Shown in pieces: positions 1 to 7,267 of a stretch of 13,176 nucleotides of DNA; position 1 is the stretch's first letter, and the number at the start of each line of letters is the position of its first letter. The notes below the pieces were generated by a model. That model was not told the DNA's origin and made no database searches. It was given only the letters and a program-made list of their open reading frames with translations. This DNA is from an uncultured Bacilli bacterium. GTDB taxonomy: Bacteria > Bacillota_I > Bacilli_A > RF39 > UBA660. A program made the translations under genes and the position numbers. The DNA is taken from contig CAKOKQ010000024.1 of the NCBI GenBank assembly GCA_934095825.1, positions 1 to 13,176 on the forward strand, in the 5' to 3' direction.

Positions 1-67
1 ATATTTTAGTATGGTTTATTTATAATTCTCTTATCAAAAATGGCCCCAGTTACTTTTTAATGAATAT

Positions 68-74
68 AAAGGAG
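68..74 (+). promoter_or_regulatory. Ribosome binding site that fixes the first gene's start at 81
   Basis: AAAGGAG lies six bases before the ATG at 81. The in-frame ATG at 60 has no Shine-Dalgarno sequence, and using it would place this site inside the coding region. The start at 81 also puts the hydrophobic signal segment directly after a short basic N-terminus (MQKKN), as expected for an export signal. Confidence 0.85.
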
Positions 75-80
75 TTTCTT

Positions 81-1265
81 ATGCAAAAGAAAAATATAAT
101 ATTTTTAAGTGTATCTTTAGTATTAATAATATTACTAGGAATAGGAGTATCTTATTCAATGTGGAATATAACTGTTAGTCAGGATGAAGTAAATACAGCA
201 ATGACTAAGTGTTTTGATATAACTTATAGTAGTGAATCTAACGCAATTAATTTGGAAAAACAGTATCCCATAAGTGATGAGGCTGGAAGTAAGTTAACAC
301 CGTATACTTTTAAAATAACTAATACATGTGATATAAATGCTTATTATAAAATAAATTTAGAAACATTAAATAGTAGTAATATTGATACCAAGTTTATAAA
401 AGCCTCTTTAAATAATGATAGTTCTAAAGTCATTAGTGATTATAGTGAGACTAGTGTTTCTTTAAGAGATGGGAAAGTAGCGAATAATTTAAAATCTGGT
501 TATCTTCCAGTAGGTGGTTCTATATCATTTGATTTAAGACTATGGATAGATTATGATACTACGGTTAATGATATAAAAAATGATGGAACAGATAAATGGA
601 TAGGTAAAATTGTCGTTGTTTTAAGCCCAGTAACCGAAGATGAGATTAATAAAGTTTGTCAAAATAGTGGCGGAGATTTAATAGATAGTGGAGAGTGTCG
701 AAAGTATTATGTTAAATTAAATCAACAATTTAATGTAAACAATGTTTTAACTTATAGTTATGATTATCAAATCAATGATAATAAAAGCAATTCATTTTCC
801 TTAGTTACGAATGGTAGTAATGCAAGATTTGGACCAGTCCTTACATACACGGAGAACAATTTATATTTTATATGTTTTTATTCAGAAAATACCGGTGAAT
901 TTACATCTGCAAGAACGCATGGCGCTGATGAATATCCTTTGCGTGCAACAAAATATACTCGTAAAAATGAAGATAATTATTATTATTATAATTTTTATAA
1001 CGATTATAATTCGTATATAATTATTCCTGATATTAATGCTTGGTCTGCTTGGTACTTTGAATGGGTAGATGTTAATTTTTTAAAATACCAAACAATAGAT
1101 TTAACATTAATGTTTGGCGAAGGTAATGAGCCAGATAAGGAATGGTGTGATAAGTATTTAAATAATTATTATGAATATAATTTAGAAGGAACATTAACAC
1201 CTATTAAAGAATTAGGTGAACCAATAAAGACAAGTTACTATGATAAAATAGATATGTTTGATTAA
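81..1265 (+). CDS. TasA/SipW-type surface protein with phage-type C-terminal domain
   Basis: Predicted 394-residue exported protein, probably on the cell surface; function unknown. Residues 1-5 are basic and about 6-26 form a hydrophobic signal or anchor ending in SYSMW. A TasA/camelysin-like beta domain follows to about residue 185, with the signature YPISDEAG...LTPYTFKITNTC and one Cys on each side that could form a disulfide. From about residue 193 the protein is unrelated: aromatic-rich, with IDLTLMFGEGNEP near residues 339-351 followed by NNYYEYN. That motif is known from phage tail and phage-associated binding proteins. The family and motif are recalled from memory; a binding role is inference. 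Tyr/Asn runs around bases 978-1010 are unusually dense. The final codons appear to be displaced by a frameshift (see 1262-1330). A terminator follows at 1334, so this gene ends its transcript. The start is set by the ribosome site at 68-74. Confidence 0.8.
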   Translation: MQKKNIIFLSVSLVLIILLGIGVSYSMWNITVSQDEVNTAMTKCFDITYSSESNAINLEKQYPISDEAGSKLTPYTFKITNTCDINAYYKINLETLNSSNIDTKFIKASLNNDSSKVISDYSETSVSLRDGKVANNLKSGYLPVGGSISFDLRLWIDYDTTVNDIKNDGTDKWIGKIVVVLSPVTEDEINKVCQNSGGDLIDSGECRKYYVKLNQQFNVNNVLTYSYDYQINDNKSNSFSLVTNGSNARFGPVLTYTENNLYFICFYSENTGEFTSARTHGADEYPLRATKYTRKNEDNYYYYNFYNDYNSYIIIPDINAWSAWYFEWVDVNFLKYQTIDLTLMFGEGNEPDKEWCDKYLNNYYEYNLEGTLTPIKELGEPIKTSYYDKIDMFD

Positions 1266-1330
1266 ATTATGGTGAATGTTTAAATTCTAAAAGTGATAGT
1301 TATTTATTTAGGGCTACTAAAACTAATTAA
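1262..1330 (+). other. Out-of-frame coding tail of the first gene (probable frameshift)
   Basis: Directly after the stop of the first gene, the frame starting at 1262 reads LNYGECLNSKSDSYLFRATKTN and ends in TAA at 1328-1330, four bases before the terminator. One extra T in GATTAAAT (giving GATTTAAAT) would join it to the upstream frame as ...DKIDMFDLNYGEC.... The phrase FRATKTN echoes LRATKYTRKN earlier in the same protein. This may be a genuine one-base deletion, an assembly error, or programmed slippage. Confidence 0.5.
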
Positions 1331-1333
1331 AAT

Positions 1334-1359
1334 AATCGTATAAAACATACGATTTTTTT
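1334..1359 (+). terminator. Rho-independent terminator of the first gene
   Basis: AATCGTAT (1334-1341), a five-base AAAAC loop and ATACGATT (1347-1354) form a perfect 8-bp stem. It runs straight into a seven-T tract (1353-1359). Confidence 0.85.
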
Positions 1360-1380
1360 CATACTATAAATGTGATTAAG

Positions 1381-1962
1381 ATGAAAAAGATATTAAAATA
1401 TATACCCATTCTTTTATTACTTTTTATTAATCCCTTCTTAGATTTAATAAAAAGTAATGATATAGATAAAATAAAATATAACTTATTAGAAATAGAAAAT
1501 ACTTCTTTAAAAGAAGAAATAGAGAATCTAAGTAATATTAAATATAATAATTATGATTATATAATAAGTAAAATATTAATTAAGAATCTTTATAATAGTA
1601 ATATTTATTATTTAAAAAGTAATACTTCTCTTGAACCTAAACACCCTGTAATTAATGATAAAGGACTAATTGGTATTACTAATACTAATAATACTCTAGT
1701 ACCTATTTATAATTTAACAATATCAGTTAGAGTAGATAATTATGCTGGTTTATATAAAGATAATAAAATAATCATAAATAATAATGTTAATATAAAAAGC
1801 GATTCCAAAGTCTATACAAGTGGGCTTACTAATTTACCCAGTAATTTACTTATTGGTAAGATAGATAGTTGTAGTATAAGTGATAATATAACTACTTGTA
1901 ATATAAATATTAATAAAATTGATACTAACTACTGTTTAATTCTAACGGAGTATACCATATGA
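1381..1962 (+). CDS. mreC: Divergent short MreC-like rod-shape protein
   Basis: Predicted cell-shape protein of the elongasome: MreC links cytoplasmic MreB to periplasmic or extracellular wall synthases. The 193-residue protein has a membrane helix at about 4-23, then a charged helical stretch (LLEIENTSLKEEIENL) fitting the MreC coiled coil. A beta-rich domain follows with recognisable MreC landmarks: PVINDKGLIGIT, the ISVRVDN stretch, and VYTSGLTNLPSNLLIGKI. Usual MreC is roughly 270-300 residues, so this is a reduced, AT-drifted copy. GTG at 1372 is in frame, but ATG 1381 gives the cleaner signal segment; neither has a convincing ribosome site. It overlaps mreD by ATGA, which supports the pair. 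No mreB lies in the window. Confidence 0.75.
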   Translation: MKKILKYIPILLLLFINPFLDLIKSNDIDKIKYNLLEIENTSLKEEIENLSNIKYNNYDYIISKILIKNLYNSNIYYLKSNTSLEPKHPVINDKGLIGITNTNNTLVPIYNLTISVRVDNYAGLYKDNKIIINNNVNIKSDSKVYTSGLTNLPSNLLIGKIDSCSISDNITTCNININKIDTNYCLILTEYTI

Positions 1963-2288
1963 TTTATTTAATCATAGATATTCTTTTTTATAGTTTAAGT
2001 CCTTTTAATACTTCTTTTTATCTTTTTTATTTATTATATCAAAAAGATTATCTTAATATTTTAAGTATATTTATTATTATATATTTAACCCATAATTTAT
2101 TTTATCTTATTGTTTTCTTAAGTATAATTCTTTTTAAAAGATTACATTATTTAAATATAAGTAATAAATTTTTAAAAAGTTTAATCGTTTATCTTATCTT
2201 TTTTAATCTTAATATAACATTAAATAGTTTTATTATGTTTATTTTAATTTTTTTCTACTTTTATTATTTTAATAAAGAAATATTCTAA
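1959..2288 (+). CDS. mreD: MreD-like membrane protein
   Basis: A 109-residue, almost wholly hydrophobic protein with about four membrane segments and little polar sequence; Phe, Leu, Ile and Tyr dominate. The start overlaps the mreC stop as ATGA (1959-1962) and has GGAG at 1947-1950, eight bases upstream, so the two are translationally coupled. MreD is the membrane partner of MreC and normally has about 160-175 residues with 5-6 helices, so this copy is short. The assignment rests mainly on position after MreC and on topology, since MreD sequences are poorly conserved. It could instead be an unrelated small membrane protein. Confidence 0.6.
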   Translation: MIYLIIDILFYSLSPFNTSFYLFYLLYQKDYLNILSIFIIIYLTHNLFYLIVFLSIILFKRLHYLNISNKFLKSLIVYLIFFNLNITLNSFIMFILIFFYFYYFNKEIF

Positions 2289-2316
2289 TTTTAAATGTAT
2301 TTAGATTTTAATCTTT

Positions 2317-2345
2317 TAGACTTTTTATAATCTTTATTATATAAT
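2317..2345 (+). promoter_or_regulatory. Candidate sigma-A promoter for the Bax inhibitor-1 family gene
   Basis: A perfect TATAAT at 2340-2345 lies 17 bases after TAGACT (2317-2322, four of six matches to TTGACA). A second TATAAT at 2326-2331 has only a weak -35 (TAGATT, 2302-2307) but would leave a more normal leader. With the downstream box the RNA would begin almost at the ribosome site AAGGAGG (2352-2358). Which box is used cannot be told from sequence. Confidence 0.5.
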
Positions 2346-2362
2346 AGTTATAAGGAGGGAAA

Positions 2363-3013
2363 ATGAATAATAAATTTTTAACGAAAGTATTTGGCTGGAT
2401 GGTAGTAGGACTTTTAGTAACATTTGGAACTGGTTTTTTAGTATCTACTAATCAAAATATGGTTGCTAATGTGGTATCAGGTTTAGGCTTATTTACGATA
2501 CTAGTTGTTGAGCTTGCCGTGGCTTTCTTCTTTTCATTACGCATAAGTAAGATGTCCTCGGGCACTGCTAGGGCTTGTTTTATTTTGTATTCATTTGTTA
2601 ATGGACTATTCTTTTCAACATATTTTGTTTATTTTGAATTAGCTTCATTAATTTATGTTTTCTTAATAACAGCGATTGTATTTGCTATTTTTGCGCTTAT
2701 TGGGGCTACAACTAAACTAGATTTAAGCAAAATGGGTTCTTACTTACTAATGGGTTTAATTGCTATTATTCTTTGTGGAATTATTAATATCTTTGTTGGT
2801 AGTAGTTCTTTAGACTTTATTATTTCTACAATTGCAGTTATTGTTTTCTTAGGATATACAGCATATGATGTTAAGATGATTATGAACTCAGATAAGTTTA
2901 TAGCTATTCCAGAAGAAAATATAGCTATTTATGGCGCTTTTCAATTATACTTAGATTTTATTAACTTATTTATAAGATTAATCCAGTTCTTTGGAAAAAG
3001 TCAAGATAATTAA
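2363..3013 (+). CDS. Bax inhibitor-1 family (YetJ/YbhL-like) membrane protein
   Basis: A 216-residue integral membrane protein with about seven hydrophobic helices, the normal length for bacterial BI-1 proteins. The family signature is at the C-terminal end: GYTAYDVKMI (Asp169) and IYGAFQLYLDFINLFIRLIQFFG (written here only as a landmark; Asp198). In B. subtilis YetJ the equivalent pair of aspartates forms a pH-sensitive switch for calcium leak, so a similar ion-leak role is inferred. The start has a strong AAGGAGG five bases upstream. The gene is flanked by its own promoter and terminator, so it appears monocistronic and not tied to mreCD before it. Confidence 0.92.
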   Translation: MNNKFLTKVFGWMVVGLLVTFGTGFLVSTNQNMVANVVSGLGLFTILVVELAVAFFFSLRISKMSSGTARACFILYSFVNGLFFSTYFVYFELASLIYVFLITAIVFAIFALIGATTKLDLSKMGSYLLMGLIAIILCGIINIFVGSSSLDFIISTIAVIVFLGYTAYDVKMIMNSDKFIAIPEENIAIYGAFQLYLDFINLFIRLIQFFGKSQDN

Positions 3014-3049
3014 AAAATCTATACTGTTAAGAGTTAATAGATTTAAGAA

Positions 3050-3077
3050 GGGACTTAAGATACTTAAGTCTTTTTTT
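3050..3077 (+). terminator. Rho-independent terminator of the BI-1 family gene
   Basis: GACTTAAG (3052-3059), loop ATA, CTTAAGTC (3063-3070) form a perfect 8-bp stem followed by seven T (3071-3077). Confidence 0.88.
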
Positions 3078-3208
3078 CGTTATATTTATATTAACTTTAA
3101 AATCGTTTTTTATCGTGAGGATTACTATAGAAATATAGTATTTTTATTTATTTAATATTATTTAGTATTACTTCCCACCCGCCACACCCTAGAGGGTATA
3201 ATTTAAAA
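3078..3208. other. Non-coding spacer with a GAAA-loop hairpin and a GC-rich patch
   Basis: No intact gene is seen. TACTATA (3123-3129), a GAAA tetraloop and TATAGTA (3134-3140) make a 7-bp hairpin followed by TTTTT, possibly a weak or relict terminator. A C-rich patch at 3171-3196, containing ACCCTAGAGGGT (5-bp dyad), stands out from AT-rich surroundings. It may be the edge of a decayed mobile element. Confidence 0.35.
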
Positions 3209-3328
3209 GAAAATGCTTTAGCAAATGCTAAAAATGCTATCGGCTTAGGCCTAGATAATGAGACTATTTCTAAAATAACTGGACTTTCTATTAAAAAAAT
3301 TGAGCATTTACGAACGGATAATCAATAG
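3209..3328 (+). pseudogene. C-terminal remnant of an Rpn/PD-(D/E)XK nuclease family transposase
   Basis: This frame encodes about 39 residues, with NAKNAIGLGLDNETISKI and then TGLSIKKIEHL before a TAG stop. This closely resembles the conserved C-terminal tail of Rpn-type recombination-promoting nucleases (typically ...AKNLLKLGIDIEIISKATGLSIEEIEKL). The nuclease core is absent: the frame is open only back to 3131 and there is no start codon or ribosome site. It is read as a decayed fragment. The family call comes from motif memory; a coiled helical tail of another protein is the alternative. Confidence 0.6.
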
Positions 3329-3413
3329 TCTTTAGATTACTGGACTAGGAAAATCTTTTAAAAGCATGGCTATAATGGTGTTTTAAAGTTTTAATACTTT
3401 TTATCACTTAAAT
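3329..3413. other. Short AT-rich spacer, nothing recognised
   Basis: Between the nuclease remnant and the spoVS terminator no gene, RNA or clear signal is visible. A short frame (ITGLGKSFKSMAIMVF, stop at about 3388) has no start and no recognised homology. Confidence 0.3.
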
Positions 3414-3454
3414 AAAAGAACTAATTAGAGTGATTAATTCTAACTAGTTCTTTT
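3414..3454 (-). terminator. Long-stem terminator of spoVS
   Basis: Two 16-base arms (3414-3429 and 3439-3454) pair with a single mismatch around a nine-base loop. On the minus strand the arm ends in CTTTT and continues ATTT, giving the U-rich tail. It starts five bases after the spoVS stop and could also block plus-strand readthrough. Confidence 0.8.
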
Positions 3455-3458
3455 AAGT

Positions 3459-3722
3459 TTAATCAACAATATTAATTAGGAGTCTAATAGCAGTCTTTTC
3501 TTCACCGTTAATTAAGACATCATTAAAAGCGGGAATAATACCGATATTAATACCAGCTGGTGCTAAGAAACCACGAGCGATAGCCACAGCTTTTACCGCT
3601 TGATTTAAAGACCCCGCCCCAATTGTTTGTAGTTCCACATTACCGTTTTCCCTAAAAATATTAGCAATAGCTCCCGCTACCTTACTAGGGTTAGATTTTG
3701 ATGATACTTTTAAAATTTCCAT
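3459..3722 (-). CDS. spoVS: Stage V sporulation protein S
   Basis: An 87-residue protein matching SpoVS over its whole length: MEILKVSSKSNPSKVAGAIA, then IGAGSLNQAVKAVAIARGF, then IPAFNDVLINGEEKTAIRL. B. subtilis SpoVS is 86 residues; it is a small Alba-like, presumably nucleic-acid-binding protein needed for normal spore coat and cortex formation. Homologues also occur in non-spore-formers, so this gene alone does not prove sporulation. AGGAGG (plus coordinates 3734-3739) precedes the ATG by a rather long eleven bases. It is the only minus-strand gene here, divergent from the pilin-like gene with 128 bases between them and closed by its own terminator. Neighbouring genes show no sporulation link. 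Confidence 0.96.
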   Translation of the reverse strand: MEILKVSSKSNPSKVAGAIANIFRENGNVELQTIGAGSLNQAVKAVAIARGFLAPAGINIGIIPAFNDVLINGEEKTAIRLLINIVD

Positions 3723-3745
3723 AATTTTTAATTCCTCCTAAAAAA

Positions 3746-3776
3746 TATATATGCTCTTGTTTTTAAAACTTTCCAA
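3746..3776 (-). promoter_or_regulatory. Weak candidate promoter for spoVS
   Basis: On the minus strand TTGGAA (plus 3771-3776, four of six matches to TTGACA) is followed after about 18-19 bases by an ATATAT/TATATA box (3746-3752). The spacer is long and the match modest. I looked for a sigma-H pattern (AGGAWWT with GAAT) and found none convincing. Confidence 0.25.
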
Positions 3777-3850
3777 AAACTAAAAAATAAGCTGTTTCTT
3801 ATAAGTATATTGTGATATTATTAATGTAGAAAGTAGGGTAGAAAAAGTGT

Positions 3851-6800
3851 ATGAGAAGCAAAACTAAAGGTTTTACTATTACTGAACTATTAGCAGTTAT
3901 TGTAATTATGGGAATATTAATAACTATTGCTAGTGCAAGTTATAATGGAATTAGTAAGAACTTAAAAGAAAGAACATATAATAATAAAATTGATTTAATT
4001 AAATCAAAAGCTATTGAATATGCCACTGATTATGGAGTAGAAGCTACTACTATAAGCGTTGCTAAATTAATTGAAGAAGGTTATATTGAACAAGAAAATG
4101 ATACTGAAAATAATGAAAAATTAAATAATCCCTTAGGAGGCTATTTTGATTGCTATCAAGTAGATATTAATAGAGTCTTGGAAGATTATGAAATAAATGT
4201 TTCGGCAAGTACTGATTGTAGTTTAGCACAAATGGATATCTTATCGTCGAAATTAGATATTTTAGCCTACAAAGCTAGTGATAATCTTTTAATAAATCAA
4301 AATTATTTAGGATCTAATAAAGATATAAAGTGGACTAATGATGATGTTTATTTATATTTAACTCCGGAATCATTAAATGAGTTATCAGAACATGATATGA
4401 CTATTACTTGGAGTTTTAATGGCGAAAATAAAACTAGTAATGGCCCTATCTATAATAAAGAAAATAATCCAGGTATTAATTCTGATTATATTAATGTTTA
4501 TAGAATAAATACTAATTATTTAGTAAATACTAGTGTAACGGTAAAGGTTCAAACAAGTAAAGGATTACTTGCTAAGAGTGTTAATGTAAAAATAGATAAA
4601 GCCAAACCAACATTAACACTAGATACAAAAGCTTCATATGAACAAGCCAGTAAGGTTATCACTTTTAATGGTAGTGATGGTGAAGGCTCCGGTTTTGCTA
4701 GTTATTCTTATGCTTTAACAGAAGATTTAAATGAGGCTCCTAATTTTAATATAACCGCAGAAGAAAAACGCATCACTGTTTATGAAAATAAGACTTATTA
4801 TGCTTATGCTAAAGATCAAGTAGGTAATGTAAGTGAGGCGGTACCAATTAGTATTACAAATATTGATAATTCTAAACCAGTATGTAAAAACCCCGTAAAT
4901 AATTCAGGTTGGGCAACAAGTTATACTTATACTTATGGTTGTAAAAGTGATGTAGGATCTGGTTGTGCAACTCCTGATAAAACCGAGACGCAAACTGATC
5001 AAGCGGAATATAAAAAAGTAAATTGGGATGTTAGTGATAATATTGGTAATACTAGAGCTTGCCAATATAACTTAGCAGTTCATGTTGATAGGACTAATCC
5101 AACTTGTAGTATTGAGGCTTTTGGTAAAAAGAATTCTAATACAAATAAGTGGTTTATTGATGATGTTAGTTTGTATTTATCAGTTGCTGATGAAATAAGT
5201 GGGGTTAGTGAATATGGGATTACAACGAGTCCTAATGCCGAATATAATGGTAAAAATCAGGCACTACTAACTACTGATACAACGGATGCTGGTATTAAAT
5301 ACTATGGTTATGTTAAGGATAAAGCTGGTAATGTGGGAACTTGTTCAATTACGGTTTATCGTTTAAAAGAACAGCCAACTTGCGAGTTATCAGTAGATAA
5401 AAATCCAGATGGTGATAATGGGTGGTATAGGTCAAATGCTACTGTTAAATTAAGTTCTAGTTCGAAGTATATTACAGCTAAGAGTCTTAATAATACTAAC
5501 CGAGATAGTTTTACAGTTAGTTCTGATACCTCTGGCGTTAAGGTAAGTGGAACAGTTACTAATGTGGCAGGATCAGTTAGTAGTTGTAAAAATACGATTA
5601 CTATTAAGAAAGATACTGAGGCTCCTAAATGTACAATAAATGCTAATGGTAATAGTAATAATGGTTGGTATATTAGTGATGTAGCGATGAGTATTTCCCC
5701 AACTGATTCTTTAAGTGGTGTTGCTTCTTACGGAATAAATGCTAATAATAGAACTTATAATAATGTCCAGAAAACAAGTTTAACATGGGATACAGATGGT
5801 ATAACTTATTATGGCATTGTAAAAGATAATGCTGGTAATGAGGGAGCATGCGAGGCAACGGTTAAAAGATTAGCAACGCCACCAACATGTACTATAAATG
5901 CTAGTGGGACGAAGGGTGCAAATAATTGGTATGTAAGTAATATTACTAATACTATCACTTCTAATTCCCCACATGTTGTTAGTAAAAAAATAACAGCTAA
6001 CAATAGTGAATCATATGTAATAAATCAAGATAACGATGGAACCACCCTTTATGGTGAAGTGGTAAATGTCGCTGGCGTTAAGGGGACCTGTTCTAATTGG
6101 ACAAAAAGGTTAGCAGAAACTCCAAGTTGTTCAATTGATTTAAGTGGAACAATGGGTCAAAATAATTGGTATATATCTAATATTACTGCTAAAGTCTCAT
6201 CAAGTTCCGCTCATGTCGCTAGTAAAAAAATAACGAATAATAACAACAATAGTGATTCTTATACAGTTAATTGGGATACAGGTGGTATTACATTTAATGG
6301 AACTGTAACTAATGAAGCAGGTACTAGTAATACTTGTAGTAAATGGGCAAGACGAGTCGTAACGCCACCAAGCTGTAATATTTCTTCTAGTGGGACAAAA
6401 GGATGGAATAATTGGTATACTTCTAATGTTTATTTAAGTGTAACTGGTAGTGGTCTTGGGGCAACTTACGGAACAATTATGTTACCAAATGGAGTAAGTA
6501 ATAGTAGCAATTATACATTAACCTCTGATACTGGTTATATAACAGTTACCGGAAGATATTATAATGAAGCAGGTCTTTATAGAGATTGCAGTACACAAGT
6601 AAGAAAAGATTCAACATCACCTGCCGCTAATTTAGGAATGAAAATACTTGCTCATCACTGCCAATATGAGCTTAATGTTCATTATTCTGGTTCCTGTGGT
6701 GGTAGTACCCAAACTCCCGCTATAACATGTGATGTCTGGGATCAAAATGGTCTAGATGATGAAGAAAAACTAAAAGAATATCTTAAAAATCCGGAATCGT

Positions 6801-7267
6801 ATACAATTACAAATAGACGCCATGAATGGGATGATTATTCAGATAAAGAAGCCGGTCTTGTATGTAATGATACTACTAGTGGTATTGCATCTTATAGTAT
6901 TAATGGTAAAAATGGGCAAGCATATTCATTTATGAATGATTCATATGCTCAAAATAATCATTACTTTACTTATAGTGGGACTTGTTATGATAATGCTGGT
7001 AACAGCACAACAACAAGTGCTGAATTTGATCGTTATGAAGAACCGGAAGAAGTAGAAGATACCGAGGATTATTTTGGTAAAACTAATTGCGAAACAAACG
7101 AAAATTCTTGTGCAGAAATTACTTATGAATGTCAAAAGGGTACCGAAGAAAAATGCGTTTATAAAAAATGTGATAAAGAGGGTAGTAATAAGTGTGATAA
7201 ACCTCAAAGAAACGATGAAGTAACAGGAAGTCATACAGAAGGAGAATATAAATGGAGAGTAAGATAA
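3851..7267 (+). CDS. Giant prepilin-type surface protein with tandem Ig-like repeats
   Basis: An 1138-residue protein starting with a type III/IV prepilin leader: MRSKTKG, then FTITELLAVIVIMGILITIA with Phe+1 and Glu+5, the site for prepilin peptidase cleavage and N-methylation. A pseudopilin-like head continues to about residue 125 (KLIEEGYIEQ; Cys pair). Ig-like beta domains follow: two without the repeat cysteines (about 130-340), one from Cys345, then six tandem units starting at Cys419, 511, 594, 680, 760 and 842, and a last region around 937-1060. Typical unit features are PTCxI, NNWYxSN, DTxGITYYG, VKDxAGN and a closing Cys. An acidic linker (1063-1073) leads to a tail with six Cys in 35 residues (1080-1114). 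Ordinary pilins have about 150-200 residues, so this is probably a surface fibre or adhesin using the pilin export route. The only upstream ribosome-like sequence, GTAGGG, is twelve bases from the ATG. The downstream gene overlaps by 16 nt. Confidence 0.85.
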   Translation: MRSKTKGFTITELLAVIVIMGILITIASASYNGISKNLKERTYNNKIDLIKSKAIEYATDYGVEATTISVAKLIEEGYIEQENDTENNEKLNNPLGGYFDCYQVDINRVLEDYEINVSASTDCSLAQMDILSSKLDILAYKASDNLLINQNYLGSNKDIKWTNDDVYLYLTPESLNELSEHDMTITWSFNGENKTSNGPIYNKENNPGINSDYINVYRINTNYLVNTSVTVKVQTSKGLLAKSVNVKIDKAKPTLTLDTKASYEQASKVITFNGSDGEGSGFASYSYALTEDLNEAPNFNITAEEKRITVYENKTYYAYAKDQVGNVSEAVPISITNIDNSKPVCKNPVNNSGWATSYTYTYGCKSDVGSGCATPDKTETQTDQAEYKKVNWDVSDNIGNTRACQYNLAVHVDRTNPTCSIEAFGKKNSNTNKWFIDDVSLYLSVADEISGVSEYGITTSPNAEYNGKNQALLTTDTTDAGIKYYGYVKDKAGNVGTCSITVYRLKEQPTCELSVDKNPDGDNGWYRSNATVKLSSSSKYITAKSLNNTNRDSFTVSSDTSGVKVSGTVTNVAGSVSSCKNTITIKKDTEAPKCTINANGNSNNGWYISDVAMSISPTDSLSGVASYGINANNRTYNNVQKTSLTWDTDGITYYGIVKDNAGNEGACEATVKRLATPPTCTINASGTKGANNWYVSNITNTITSNSPHVVSKKITANNSESYVINQDNDGTTLYGEVVNVAGVKGTCSNWTKRLAETPSCSIDLSGTMGQNNWYISNITAKVSSSSAHVASKKITNNNNNSDSYTVNWDTGGITFNGTVTNEAGTSNTCSKWARRVVTPPSCNISSSGTKGWNNWYTSNVYLSVTGSGLGATYGTIMLPNGVSNSSNYTLTSDTGYITVTGRYYNEAGLYRDCSTQVRKDSTSPAANLGMKILAHHCQYELNVHYSGSCGGSTQTPAITCDVWDQNGLDDEEKLKEYLKNPESYTITNRRHEWDDYSDKEAGLVCNDTTSGIASYSINGKNGQAYSFMNDSYAQNNHYFTYSGTCYDNAGNSTTTSAEFDRYEEPEEVEDTEDYFGKTNCETNENSCAEITYECQKGTEEKCVYKKCDKEGSNKCDKPQRNDEVTGSHTEGEYKWRVR
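5096..6605 (+). repeat. Six tandem Cys-bearing Ig-like protein repeats
   Basis: Within the prepilin-type protein, units begin at codons for Cys419, 511, 594, 680, 760 and 842, giving periods of 92, 83, 86, 80 and 82 residues. Units 4 and 5 are most alike: SGTKGANNWYVSNIT versus SGTMGQNNWYISNIT, both with SKKIT later. Each unit carries one Cys near its start and one near its end, suggesting one intradomain disulfide each. The repeat is at protein level; DNA copies have diverged. Confidence 0.85.
7239..7244 (+). promoter_or_regulatory. Ribosome site inside the prepilin gene for the overlapping partner
   Basis: AAGGAG ends seven bases before ATG 7252, inside the last codons of the prepilin-type gene, whose stop is at 7265-7267. 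The 16-nt overlap and strong site indicate coupled, separately initiated translation. Confidence 0.85.

Noticed and set aside
2..25. Frame reading YFSMVYL then TAA at the window start, perhaps the end of an upstream gene; TATAAT at 21-26 overlaps it
   Set aside because: Seven codons are too few to identify, and any -35 box would lie outside the window.
60..80. Upstream in-frame ATG at 60 for the first surface protein
   Set aside because: It has no ribosome site and would place the strong AAAGGAG inside the coding sequence.
811..1020. 69-codon plus-strand frame
   Set aside because: Shadow of the first surface protein in another frame; low-complexity Ile run from AT-rich codons.
3329..3388. 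A second ITGL-like phrase (ITGLGKSF) after the nuclease remnant, perhaps a duplicated tail
   Set aside because: Similarity is limited to about ten bases and the frame differs; it is probably chance.
5809..6003. 64-codon minus-strand frame
   Set aside because: Lies antisense inside the Ig-repeat region, with no ribosome site or recognisable protein.
5096..6605. Possible CRISPR or DNA-level repeat array
   Set aside because: Units are about 240-276 bases, diverged in DNA and in one continuous reading frame, so they are protein domain repeats.
6941..7234. 97-codon minus-strand frame
   Set aside because: Antisense to the Cys-rich tail of the prepilin-type protein; Phe/Ile-rich from complementing Lys/Glu codons.
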